A DNA stretch of 64,000 bases from Oceanimonas pelagia (GTDB lineage Bacteria > Pseudomonadota > Gammaproteobacteria > Enterobacterales > Aeromonadaceae). The DNA lies in the NCBI RefSeq assembly GCF_030849025.1, contig NZ_CP118224.1:1720001-1784000 (forward strand). The letters are read 5' to 3'. Position 1 is the first letter of the stretch. Each line of letters opens with the position of its first letter. Positions 47,842 to 56,574 of the stretch are shown here, one piece after another. Under the pieces are notes generated by a model, which searched no databases, was not told where the DNA came from, and saw nothing but the letters and a program-made list of their open reading frames with translations. The position numbers and the translations under genes were made by a program.

Positions 47842-49045
47842 AGCGCAGGGCCTCGGCAGGTTGCACCCGGGACGCGCGCCAGGCCGGATACAGGCTGGCC
47901 AGCACACACAGGGCAAGGGTGGAAAACAAAATGGTCACAAGCTGGGCGGGGATCAGCAGCACAGGCAGCTGACTGCCACCGGCACTGGAATAAAAATTGA
48001 TGCCAAGGGCATTGAGCACCCCATCCAGATTGAGGGTGAGCAGCAGCCCCAGGCCAAAGCCCAGCAGGCTGCCCAGCACGCCGCTGAAGCCGCCCTGGAT
48101 CATGAACACCGTCATCACACGCTGGCGGCTCAGGCCCAGGGTTTGCAGCATGGCGATTTCGGCTTCCTTGTCGGTCACCACCATCACCATGGCGGAGAGA
48201 ATATTAAAGGCCGCCACCAGAATGATCAGCGCCAGCATCAGGCTCATCAGCCGTTTCTCCATGGCCACCGCCTGAAACAGCTCGCCCCGGCTGTGCTGCC
48301 AGGTTTCGTATGTCAGGCCGTCATTGAGGGCCGGCAAGCGATCCAGTTCAAAAGGGTCGTTCAGCCACAGCCGCAGTCCCGAGGCCTGCTCGGGCCGGTA
48401 ACGCAGCAACCGGCGGGCATCTTCGAGGCGCGCCAGCGCCACCTGGCGGTCCACGTCCTGTCCGGTGGCAAAGGTGCCCACCACGGTAAACAGCCGCTGG
48501 CTCGGCACGCGCCCCAGCGGCGTAAAGCGGCTGCCCTCGGTCACCGTAACCCTCACCTTGTCGCCGGGGCCCACCCCCAGCTCCCGGGCCAGCCCGGCGC
48601 CCAGCACCAGGCTGTAGGGCAGATCACGAAAATAGCCCCGGGTCTGCACATCCAGCGCCCCCAGCAACCGGTCGGCCGTGTTTTCGGGGTCAACGCCGTA
48701 GAGCTCGGCACCGGTCAATGCCCCCGGCCCCTGCACCATGGCCTCGGCGCTGATAAAGGGACTGCTCGCCACCACCTCGGGCACGGTGGCAAAGCGCGCC
48801 GCCTCTGCCTCGGGGGTGTTCAGACGGCGGGCGTCATTGGTGACCAGAGCGTGAGGGATCACCCCCAGCAGATGGCTTTTCAGCTGCTGTTCAAAGCCGT
48901 TCATCACCGATGACACCAGCATCAGCGCCGCCACCCCCAGCAAAATGCCGATGGTGGAAAAGCCGGAAACAAAGGAGGCAAAACTGCGCCGCCCCCGGGC
49001 TCCGGCATAGCGCAGGCCCAGCATCAGCGTCAGGGGTTGAAACAT
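47834..49045 (-). CDS. lolC: Lipoprotein-releasing ABC permease LolC
   Basis: 403 residues, same four-helix FtsX/MacB layout: [21 protein letters not shown] at the N-terminus, [11 protein letters not shown], and a C-terminal helical trio ending [18 protein letters not shown]. First gene of lolCDE; divergent from the PilZ gene 92 bases away. Confidence 0.94.
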   Translation of the reverse strand: MFQPLTLMLGLRYAGARGRRSFASFVSGFSTIGILLGVAALMLVSSVMNGFEQQLKSHLLGVIPHALVTNDARRLNTPEAEAARFATVPEVVASSPFISAEAMVQGPGALTGAELYGVDPENTADRLLGALDVQTRGYFRDLPYSLVLGAGLARELGVGPGDKVRVTVTEGSRFTPLGRVPSQRLFTVVGTFATGQDVDRQVALARLEDARRLLRYRPEQASGLRLWLNDPFELDRLPALNDGLTYETWQHSRGELFQAVAMEKRLMSLMLALIILVAAFNILSAMVMVVTDKEAEIAMLQTLGLSRQRVMTVFMIQGGFSGVLGSLLGFGLGLLLTLNLDGVLNALGINFYSSAGGSQLPVLLIPAQLVTILFSTLALCVLASLYPAWRASRVQPAEALRYE

Positions 49046-49137
49046 GGCATAATCATCCGTTTTTCAAAGGGTTTTACGTCACCCGCAAGTTGCGGAATAA
49101 TAAAGGCTTGTGACAGGCGCAACAAGAGCAGCACAGC

Positions 49138-49710
49138 ATGGCAGACCCCTATTTCAGCGTGGAATACAGTGCCCAGGTGAACCTGATCCCCCTGGGTGAG
49201 CATGAAACCGTGCCCGAGGTGGCCGCGCTCGAGGCCGATATTCCCGCGCCATTCCGGCTGATCAGCGAAGTCACCCGCATCGACACCCACCAGGCCCGGC
49301 TGCTGCGCAACCTGGACGAGCACGCCACCGAACTGGTGGAGATCATCAACCAGCAGTCCCGCAAAATCGACCTGGTGCTGAGCTTTGTGCTGGCCGGCCA
49401 GGACGACCCGGACTGCCGCTATCGCACCCTCAGCCTCGGCGGTGGTGGCTTTCGCTTTGCATCGCGACACCCCATGACCGATGGCCAGCCGGTGCGCGTG
49501 AAACTGTTTCTGCCCGAGCACTCGGTGGCGGTGTATGCCTACGGCGAGGTGCATGCCGAGGCACAAGCTGGCCACTATCGGTGCGACTTTACCGCCATTC
49601 GCGAGCAGGACAGGGACGCCCTGATCCGCGCCAGCCTGCAACAACAGGCCAGACAACTCAAAGCCCGCGCCGAGCAGCGCGCCCAACAGAACGACAAGCC
49701 CGCTTCATGA
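49138..49710 (+). CDS. PilZ-domain-like protein
   Basis: 190 residues. The N-terminal 90 have helices, and the C-terminal part (about 90-165) resembles PilZ: YRTLSLGGGGFRF takes the place of the D/NxSxxG motif, followed by VRVKLFLPE and AYGEV strands. I see no clear RxxxR c-di-GMP arm before it, so binding may be lost or atypical. The C-terminus is a charged helix. It overlaps mfd by 4 bases (ATGA), so the two are coupled. Function unknown; a regulatory role is inference. Confidence 0.7.
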   Translation: MADPYFSVEYSAQVNLIPLGEHETVPEVAALEADIPAPFRLISEVTRIDTHQARLLRNLDEHATELVEIINQQSRKIDLVLSFVLAGQDDPDCRYRTLSLGGGGFRFASRHPMTDGQPVRVKLFLPEHSVAVYAYGEVHAEAQAGHYRCDFTAIREQDRDALIRASLQQQARQLKARAEQRAQQNDKPAS

Positions 49711-52700
49711 TTGAGATTTCCAGCCCCGTTCCCAAGCCCAGGGCCAGCCTGGGCGGCCTGATTGGCAGCAGCCTGGCCCTGGCCATTGCCAGCCAGGTTA
49801 AACGACAATCCCAGCGCGTGCTGCTGGTGGTACCCGATACCCCCACCGCCCTGCGCCTGGAGCAGGAAGTGCGCCACCTGCTGGCCGACGACGCCCTGCC
49901 GGTGCGGCTGCTGCCCGACTGGGAAACCCTGCCCTTTGATCAGTTCTCGCCCCATCAGGACATTATCTCCCAGCGGCTGGAAACCCTCTATGGCCTGCCC
50001 GCACTCAGCCGGGGCCTGCTGATTGTGCCGGTCACCACCCTGATGCTGCGCACCCCGCCGCGGGCATGGCTGGAGCAGAACAGCCTGTTGCTTAAGGTGG
50101 GCGACCGGCTCGACTTGCACCATCTGCGCCAGCGCCTGGAGCAGGCCGGCTACCGCGCGGTGGAGCAGGTGCTGGAGCACGGCGAATTCGCCGCCCGGGG
50201 CGCATTGCTGGATCTGTTCCCCATGGGCGCCGAGGAGCCGGTGCGCATCGACTTTTTCGATGATGAAATCGACACCCTGCGCCCCTTTGACCCGGACAGC
50301 CAGCGCTCAAAGGACAAGGTCAAGGAAGTGCGGCTGCTGCCGGCCCGGGAATTTCCCACCGACAGCGCCGCCATCGAGCGCTTTCGCGGCCAGTACCGGG
50401 AGCGCTTTCAGCTTCGCAACGAGCCGGAGTCGCTCTACCATCGCGTCAGCCAGGGCCAGCTGCCACCGGGCATTGAATATTATTTCCCACTGTTCTTTGA
50501 ACAGACCCAGACCCTGTTCGACGCCCTGCCCGAGAACATGCAGGTGCTGGCGGTGGGCGATATTGAGCCGGCGGCCCAGGCCTTCTGGCGGGATGTGAAC
50601 GAGCGCTATGAAGACCGCCGCCACGACCTGCTGCGGCCGCTGCTGGCCCCCGACGAGCTGTATTTAAAGCCTGATGCCCTGATGCACCAGCTGAACCGCT
50701 GGCCCCGGCTGCAGCTGAGCCAGAGCCCGGTGCCGGAAAAGGGCGATCGCGTTAACGCCCCGGTGCGGGCCCTGCCCGAGCTGGAAGTAGAGCACCAGAA
50801 AACCGAGCCGCTGGCGCGGCTGCTTGGCTTTTGCCAGCAGTTTGCCGGGCGCGTGCTGTTTTCGGTGGAAAGCGCCGGCCGGCGCGAGGCCCTGACCGAG
50901 CTGCTGGCGGGCTCACCGCTCAGGCTCACGCCGGTGGACAGCCTGAATGACTTTGCCAACAGTAAAGACAAGATCGGTTTGCTGGTGGGGCCGCTGGCGC
51001 AAGGCTTTGTGCTGGGCGAGGAATTTGCCCTGATCTGCGAAGGCGACCTGCTCGGCGGCCGGGTCATTCAGCGCCGGCGGCGGGAAAAGTCCGCCAGCTT
51101 AAGCCCCGACACCCTGATCCGCAACCTGGCGGAGCTGTCCATCGGCCAGCCGGTAGTGCACCTGGATCACGGCGTGGGCCGCTACATGGGCCTGCAAAGC
51201 CTGGACGCCGGCGGCATGAAGTCGGAATACCTCACCCTGGAATACGCCGGCGGCGACAGGCTCTATGTGCCGGTCACCGCCCTGCATCTGGTGGGCCGCT
51301 ACAGCGGCGCCGACGAGCCTACCTTAAACCGCCTTGGCAACGACGCCTGGGCCAGGGCCAAACGCAAGGCCGCCGAAAAGGTGCGCGACGTGGCCGCCGA
51401 GCTGCTGGACGTATACGCCCGCCGGGCCGCCCAGCCGGGCCAGGCCATTGCCCACGACAAGAACGCCTACCGCCAGTTCTGCGACGCCTTTCCCTTTGAG
51501 GAAACCGACGATCAGCTCAAGGCCATCAACGCCGTGCTTACCGACATGACCCAACCCAGGGCCATGGACCGGCTGGTGTGCGGCGACGTGGGCTTTGGCA
51601 AGACCGAAGTGGCCATGCGCGCCGCCTTTGTGGCGGTGCACGGCGGCAAGCAGGTGGCGGTGCTGGTGCCCACCACCTTGCTGGCCCAGCAGCACTACGA
51701 CAACTTTCGCGACCGCTTCGCCAACTGGCCGGTGAAGGTGGAGCTGATCAGCCGCTTTAAAACCGGCAAGGAGCAGGACAAGGCGCTGGAAGGGCTGGCG
51801 GACGGCAGCATCGATATTGTGATCGGCACTCACAAGCTGCTGAGCCAGGATGTGCGCTTCAAGGATCTGGGCCTGCTGATCGTGGACGAGGAGCACCGCT
51901 TCGGCGTGCGCCAGAAGGACAAGATCAAGGCCCTGCGCGCCGACGTGGACATTCTCACCCTCACCGCCACCCCCATTCCCCGCACCCTGAACATGGCCAT
52001 GGGCGGCATGCGGGATCTCTCCATTATCGCCACGCCGCCGGCCAAGCGGCTGGCGGTGAAGACCTTTGTGCGCGAGTCGGATCCGACCGTGGTGCGCGAG
52101 GCCATTCTGCGGGAGCTCAAGCGCGGCGGTCAGGTCTATTACCTGCACAACGAGGTGCAGACCATCGAAAACAGCCTGGACGCCCTGCGCACCCTGGTGC
52201 CCGAGGCCCGCATTGGCATCGCCCACGGCCAGATGCGCGAGCGGGAGCTGGAAAAGGTGATGTCGGACTTCTACCACCAGCGCTTTAACGTGCTGCTGTG
52301 CTCCACCATCATTGAAACCGGCATCGACGTGCCCAGCGCCAACACCATTATCATGGACCGGGCCGACAAGCTGGGCCTGGCGCAGCTGCACCAGCTGCGC
52401 GGCCGGGTGGGTCGTTCCCATCATCAGGCCTATGCCTATTTGCTGACCCCCCACCCCAAGCGCATGACCACGGACGCCAAAAAGCGGCTGGAGGCCATTG
52501 CCGCGCTGGAAGATCTGGGCGCCGGCTTTGCCCTGGCCACCCACGATCTGGAAATTCGTGGCGCCGGCGAACTGCTCGGCGACGAGCAGAGCGGCCAGAT
52601 TACCGCCATTGGCTTCAGCCTTTATATGGAAATGCTGGAGCAGGCGGTGAAGGCGCTGCAGTCGGGCAAGGAGCCGGCGCTGGACAAACTGCTGGGCAGC

Positions 52701-53144
52701 CAGACCGAGATTGAACTGCGCCTGCCCGCGCTGCTGCCGGACGACTACATTCCCGACGTCAACATGCGCCTGTCCATGTACAAGCGCATTGCCGCCGCCG
52801 ACAGCGATGCCGCCCTGCGCGAGCTGCAGGTGGAGCTGATCGACCGCTTTGGCCTGCTGCCGGAGCCGGGCAAAAACCTGATTGCGCTTTCCGCCCTCAA
52901 GGCAAAAGCCAGTGCCCTGGGCATTGAGAAGATCGACGCCGGCCCGCAGGGGGGCACCATCAGCTTTGGCCAGGACGCCAGAGTGGATCCCGGTTATCTG
53001 GTGGGGCTGTTGCAAAGTCAGCCGCGCATCTACAAAATGGAGGGCCCGAGCAAGCTGCGCTTTGCCATTCCCAGTGCCGATGCCAAGGCCCGGCTGGCCC
53101 TGGTGGGCGACATGCTCAATGAATTTGCCGCGCATCAGGCCTGA
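49707..53144 (+). CDS. mfd: Transcription-repair coupling factor
   Basis: 1145 residues (E. coli 1148). UvrB-homology module at the N-terminus (GSSLALAIASQ, LLPDWETLPFDQFSPHQDI), the RNA polymerase-interacting domain (LSIGQPVVHLDHGVGRY), and SF2 translocase motifs: GDVGFGKTEVAMRAAF, VDEEHRFGV, LTATPIPRTLNMAM, QLHQLRGRVGRS, then the TRCF C-terminal domain. It removes stalled RNA polymerase and recruits UvrA. ATG at 49707 overlaps the PilZ stop. Confidence 0.97.
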   Translation: MIEISSPVPKPRASLGGLIGSSLALAIASQVKRQSQRVLLVVPDTPTALRLEQEVRHLLADDALPVRLLPDWETLPFDQFSPHQDIISQRLETLYGLPALSRGLLIVPVTTLMLRTPPRAWLEQNSLLLKVGDRLDLHHLRQRLEQAGYRAVEQVLEHGEFAARGALLDLFPMGAEEPVRIDFFDDEIDTLRPFDPDSQRSKDKVKEVRLLPAREFPTDSAAIERFRGQYRERFQLRNEPESLYHRVSQGQLPPGIEYYFPLFFEQTQTLFDALPENMQVLAVGDIEPAAQAFWRDVNERYEDRRHDLLRPLLAPDELYLKPDALMHQLNRWPRLQLSQSPVPEKGDRVNAPVRALPELEVEHQKTEPLARLLGFCQQFAGRVLFSVESAGRREALTELLAGSPLRLTPVDSLNDFANSKDKIGLLVGPLAQGFVLGEEFALICEGDLLGGRVIQRRRREKSASLSPDTLIRNLAELSIGQPVVHLDHGVGRYMGLQSLDAGGMKSEYLTLEYAGGDRLYVPVTALHLVGRYSGADEPTLNRLGNDAWARAKRKAAEKVRDVAAELLDVYARRAAQPGQAIAHDKNAYRQFCDAFPFEETDDQLKAINAVLTDMTQPRAMDRLVCGDVGFGKTEVAMRAAFVAVHGGKQVAVLVPTTLLAQQHYDNFRDRFANWPVKVELISRFKTGKEQDKALEGLADGSIDIVIGTHKLLSQDVRFKDLGLLIVDEEHRFGVRQKDKIKALRADVDILTLTATPIPRTLNMAMGGMRDLSIIATPPAKRLAVKTFVRESDPTVVREAILRELKRGGQVYYLHNEVQTIENSLDALRTLVPEARIGIAHGQMRERELEKVMSDFYHQRFNVLLCSTIIETGIDVPSANTIIMDRADKLGLAQLHQLRGRVGRSHHQAYAYLLTPHPKRMTTDAKKRLEAIAALEDLGAGFALATHDLEIRGAGELLGDEQSGQITAIGFSLYMEMLEQAVKALQSGKEPALDKLLGSQTEIELRLPALLPDDYIPDVNMRLSMYKRIAAADSDAALRELQVELIDRFGLLPEPGKNLIALSALKAKASALGIEKIDAGPQGGTISFGQDARVDPGYLVGLLQSQPRIYKMEGPSKLRFAIPSADAKARLALVGDMLNEFAAHQA

Positions 53145-53200
53145 TGCGCACTCCCACGGACGGGACCGAAGTAACAGATGAAGTGACACCCATTGATATC

Positions 53201-53232
53201 CGTCATACCGGGCCAGGCCCGGTATCTTTCTG
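53201..53232. terminator. Palindromic element / terminator after mfd
   Basis: CGTC then ATACCGGGC-CAG-GCCCGGTAT (53205-53213 with 53217-53225) and CTTTCT. It is also the second copy of the CGTCAT-type palindrome noted at 2549 and 54818. Confidence 0.6.
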
Positions 53233-53239
53233 CAGGAAG

Positions 53240-53318
53240 ATCCTGACCGAGTCGCGCTGACTTGCGTCAGGATGACTGGCTTAACAAATGGCCAATCTGT
53301 TTTGAATTTCATCCTGAC
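53240..53318 (+). promoter_or_regulatory. Alternating inverted repeats before the FAD oxidoreductase gene
   Basis: ATCCTGAC (53240-53247), GTCAGGATGA (53266-53275) and TCATCCTGAC (53309-53318). The middle unit can pair with either the left (8 bp) or the right one (10 bp), giving two exclusive hairpins. The start codon follows the last unit by nine bases. It looks like an attenuator or a riboswitch-like switch, or could be repeat debris. Confidence 0.4.
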
Positions 53319-53327
53319 CGAGACGTA

Positions 53328-54773
53328 ATGAACACAGAATCCTGCGCTGCTTTTGCCCGGCGCCCGCTGCGGGTGGGCATTCTGGGAGGCGGTATTGCCG
53401 GTGCCACCGTGGCGCTGCGCCTCACCGACCTGGGCATTCACACCCTGCTGCTGGAAAGCAGCACCGGTCTGGTCAACGGCCCGCCCATCTGCCATTTGCA
53501 CGCGGGCGGCAACCTTTACCGGGAGATCAGCGACGACCAGTGCCTGACCCTGCTGCGCCAGTCCATTGCCTCGGTGCGGGCCTACCCCCACAGCATTAAC
53601 CGCCGCCCCACCGTGATTGCGGTGCCGGTGACCGACCCCGGCGATCCCGAGGCGCTATTACCCCGGCTGCGCCAGGTGGCACGGGAATACCGGCTGCTGG
53701 TGGACGAAGATCCGGCCAACCGGGTGCTGGGTGAGCCCGATGACTATTACCGCTGCTATGAGCGCGAAGAGTTCGAAGCCCTGGCCAGCCGGCCGCTGCC
53801 GGCCCGGGCACAACACCACGACGACTGGCTGATCCCCCTGGCCCGCCAGCTGGACGCCGGCAAGCTCAAGTTTCCGCTCATTCTGGTGCAGGAATACGGC
53901 TGGAGCCTGTTTCGCATGGCCGCCACCGCCACCCTGGCATTAAGCCATTCGCCCCTGTGCGACCTGCGCCTGAACACCCGCGCCACTCGGCTGGAGCAGC
54001 GCGAATGCAGCTGGCTGGTGCAAAGCGTGGGGCCTGCTGGCGAACGGGTGGATGAAGTGGACTTTCTGGTCAACGCCTGCGGCTTTCGCACCGGCCTGGT
54101 GGATGACATGGCCGGCTACCGCCGTGAGCGGCTGGTGGAATACAAGGCCGCCTATCTGGCCCGCTGGCCCGGTGCCGCCCACTGGCCCGAGGTGATTTTT
54201 CACGGCGAGCGCGGCACCCCCCGGGGCATGGCCCAGCTTACCCCCTACCCCGGCGGCCTGTTTCAGCTGCATGGCATGACCGATGCCATCACCCTGTTCA
54301 AGAATGGCCTGGTGGCCAGTTGTGAACACAGCGCCCAGCCGCGCCTGCCCGACGCCTATCGCCACCAGCTGGATAACGGCTGGAGCCAGGACGACGCCGA
54401 GGCCCGCACGCAACGCGCCATTGACCACCTGGCCCGGCTGCTGCCGGACTTTGCCCGTGCCACTCCCGCCGGCAAGCCGCTGTTTGGCGCCCAGCAAATT
54501 CCGGGCAGCGATCCCAAACTGCGCGCCGCCGATGTGTCTTTTGAAGGGCATCACTACGCCCGGGTGGAAATTGTAAAGGCCAGCTCTGCGCTCACCGCCG
54601 CCGACCGTATTGTGGCCAGACTCACCGAGCTGGGCTGGATCACCGGCCATGGTCCGCTGTCGCCGGATCTGGCACTGGTCAGCGGGCAGAGCGCCGCCGA
54701 AGTGGAAGCCACCGCCATCGCCCTGGCCGAGGCCCGTGGCTACCCCAGAGAGCTGGCCGAAAACGGCTGGTGA
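53328..54773 (+). CDS. FAD-dependent oxidoreductase, DAO-like, unknown substrate
   Basis: 481 residues. N-terminal Rossmann motif VGILGGGIAGATVALRLTDL and LLESSTGLVNGP bind FAD; later FLVNACGFRTGLVDDMAG and VEYKAAYL. The fold suggests D-amino-acid-oxidase/lycopene-cyclase-like flavoproteins. I do not recognise a characterised relative. ATG at 53328 has only a weak ribosome site (GAGACG); the frame opens earlier at 53262. Single gene after mfd, with a repeat structure just upstream. Confidence 0.75.
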   Translation: MNTESCAAFARRPLRVGILGGGIAGATVALRLTDLGIHTLLLESSTGLVNGPPICHLHAGGNLYREISDDQCLTLLRQSIASVRAYPHSINRRPTVIAVPVTDPGDPEALLPRLRQVAREYRLLVDEDPANRVLGEPDDYYRCYEREEFEALASRPLPARAQHHDDWLIPLARQLDAGKLKFPLILVQEYGWSLFRMAATATLALSHSPLCDLRLNTRATRLEQRECSWLVQSVGPAGERVDEVDFLVNACGFRTGLVDDMAGYRRERLVEYKAAYLARWPGAAHWPEVIFHGERGTPRGMAQLTPYPGGLFQLHGMTDAITLFKNGLVASCEHSAQPRLPDAYRHQLDNGWSQDDAEARTQRAIDHLARLLPDFARATPAGKPLFGAQQIPGSDPKLRAADVSFEGHHYARVEIVKASSALTAADRIVARLTELGWITGHGPLSPDLALVSGQSAAEVEATAIALAEARGYPRELAENGW

Positions 54774-54817
54774 ATATTAAAGGGAATGGGAGTTCGGGAT
54801 TAGGGACTCAAAACGAT

Positions 54818-54845
54818 CGTCATGCCGGCCCCCGAGCCGGCATCT
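54818..54845. repeat. Palindromic extragenic element (REP-like)
   Basis: CGTC then ATGCCGGC (54822-54829) pairing with GCCGGCAT (54836-54843), 6-base loop. Third copy of the CGTCAT-stem pattern; may also end the oxidoreductase transcript. Confidence 0.5.
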
Positions 54846-54951
54846 GCTCCTTTCCATTTCCAAGGGAAGCACCAACGCCCAAAAAACAAGAGCCACCTCA
54901 CAAAATCTGCTAAATTACCCGCCCCGGCTGACAGCAAGTAAAGGAGTATCA

Positions 54952-56196
54952 ATGCGCAGTCACCCCTTGCGGGAGCAAATTATTGCCGAGGTGCACGCCC
55001 GGCCCTTTCAGATGCTGCAGGCTCCGCTGGGCATGCGCCATATTGCCGTGACCTACGACGGCACCCCGCTGAACGAGGTGCAGGAAAGCCTGTCCCGGCT
55101 GAGCGACCTGCTGCAGCTGCGGGAAACCACCGGCAAATCGCGCTTCTGGCAGGGCGAGAACGACCAGCTGACCCTGCGTTTTGAAGCCCATCACGAGTTT
55201 TATACCCTCACGCTGACCGCGCTCAACACCCTTGAACTGCCCGAGCTGCCGCAAGCCTGGCTGGACACCGCCCCGGGCAGTTTTCTCTGCGGCGCCGAAA
55301 TTCTGTTTCGTGACCATCGGCCCGGCGCCGATGTAAATCCCTGGCTGGAGCAGCACTTTGGTGAAAACCAGGTCAACAGCTCGCTGGTGATGTCGGAGGT
55401 AGGCCAGATCTGGACCGACTTTTTTCCCCGGGAAGACAGTGGCCTGGTGCGGGTGCTGGTGGAAGACCGCGGCCTGCAACTGCGCCAGGCCGGCCGGCTG
55501 CTGCAGCGCATCTGCGAAATAGAAACCTATCGCCATGTGGCCCTGCTGGCACTGCCGCTGGCCAACGAGGTGGTGCCGGTGATCAACCAGCTGGAAACCG
55601 AGCTGGTGGAACTGTCCACCCGGGTGGCCTCGGAAGAGCCGTCGGTACTGCTGCACCAGCTGATGGATCTGGCGGAACGGCTGGAAGCCCTCTCGGCCCA
55701 AACCTCCAACCGCTTCTCGGCATCGGACGCCTACTTTGCGCTGGTGAACAAACGCATTGGCGAGCTGCGCGAAACCCGCATTGAAGGCCGCCAGACTGTG
55801 GAGCAGTTTATGGACAGGCGGCTGGACCCGGCCACCCGCACCTGCCGCACCGCCGGCCTGCGCATTGAACAGCTGTCCCGCCGGCTGGCCCGCACCACCC
55901 AGCTGGTACGCTCTCAGGTGGATCTGTCCATTGAGCAGCAAAACCGCGACATGCTCTCCAGCCTGAGCAAGCGGGCGGGTGAACAGCTGCGCCTGCAGGC
56001 CAAACTGGAAAGCTTCACCATTATCGTGATGACCTACTACGCCTTTGACCTGATCGATCGCACCCTGCGCAATCTGGTTTCAAACGAGGAATACCGCCAC
56101 CTGATGGAAGCGGGCCTGAGCATGTCGGTGCCCTTTATCGCGCTGGGACTCTGGCTCTATATTCGCCGGCTGCTGCGCGGCGTGGGCGAAGACTGA
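54952..56196 (+). CDS. DUF3422 membrane protein
   Basis: 414 residues. HPLREQIIAEVHARPFQ at the N-terminus is the hallmark of DUF3422; FEAHHEFYT and FLCGAEILFRDHRPG-type stretches follow. A coiled-coil-prone middle leads to two membrane helices near the C-terminus (SFTIIVMTYYAFDLIDR and LSMSVPFIALGLWLYIRR). The topology is like CorA-type or DUF155 proteins with a large cytosolic head, but no function is known. AAGGAG stands before the ATG. Single gene. Confidence 0.88.
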   Translation: MRSHPLREQIIAEVHARPFQMLQAPLGMRHIAVTYDGTPLNEVQESLSRLSDLLQLRETTGKSRFWQGENDQLTLRFEAHHEFYTLTLTALNTLELPELPQAWLDTAPGSFLCGAEILFRDHRPGADVNPWLEQHFGENQVNSSLVMSEVGQIWTDFFPREDSGLVRVLVEDRGLQLRQAGRLLQRICEIETYRHVALLALPLANEVVPVINQLETELVELSTRVASEEPSVLLHQLMDLAERLEALSAQTSNRFSASDAYFALVNKRIGELRETRIEGRQTVEQFMDRRLDPATRTCRTAGLRIEQLSRRLARTTQLVRSQVDLSIEQQNRDMLSSLSKRAGEQLRLQAKLESFTIIVMTYYAFDLIDRTLRNLVSNEEYRHLMEAGLSMSVPFIALGLWLYIRRLLRGVGED

Positions 56197-56574
56197 CAAT
56201 AGACACATTTAAGAACAGTAATGGAGGGATTACCGGCCTGTTGCCATGGAGGCAGACACAGGCAACGCTCCGGTTGCAGACATTGCATTGCGTCAATCGC
56301 AGATCGTGCACTCAAACACGAGACAGAGTGATAGGGAAAATTGGGAATCGCAGGCCGGAGTGAAAACCGTCCCGGCCTGTTATGGTTGATACCCGCCGGC
56401 TATAGCTCCAGCCCGCTTAATAGCCTCGCCATGATGGCTTCGTCGTCGACCAGCTCAAATACCCCGGGGCGAACCTCAAACTCCCTCAGCCACACAACGT
56501 AATCCCGGCCATCAGGGCCCGGTGCACATAAATAATTTGTATATCAGCTCCCGGAGCAGGCCGACAGGGGCTGA
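56197..56574. other. Intergenic stretch with a decayed coding fragment
   Basis: No full gene. On the minus strand 56400-56530 reads as a coding-like tail (GPDGRDYVVWLREFEVRPG, then FELVDDEAIMARLLSGLEL and a stop) but an in-frame stop lies just upstream and no start with a ribosome site exists. It may be the remnant of a lost gene or a very short one from an internal GTG. Confidence 0.35.
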
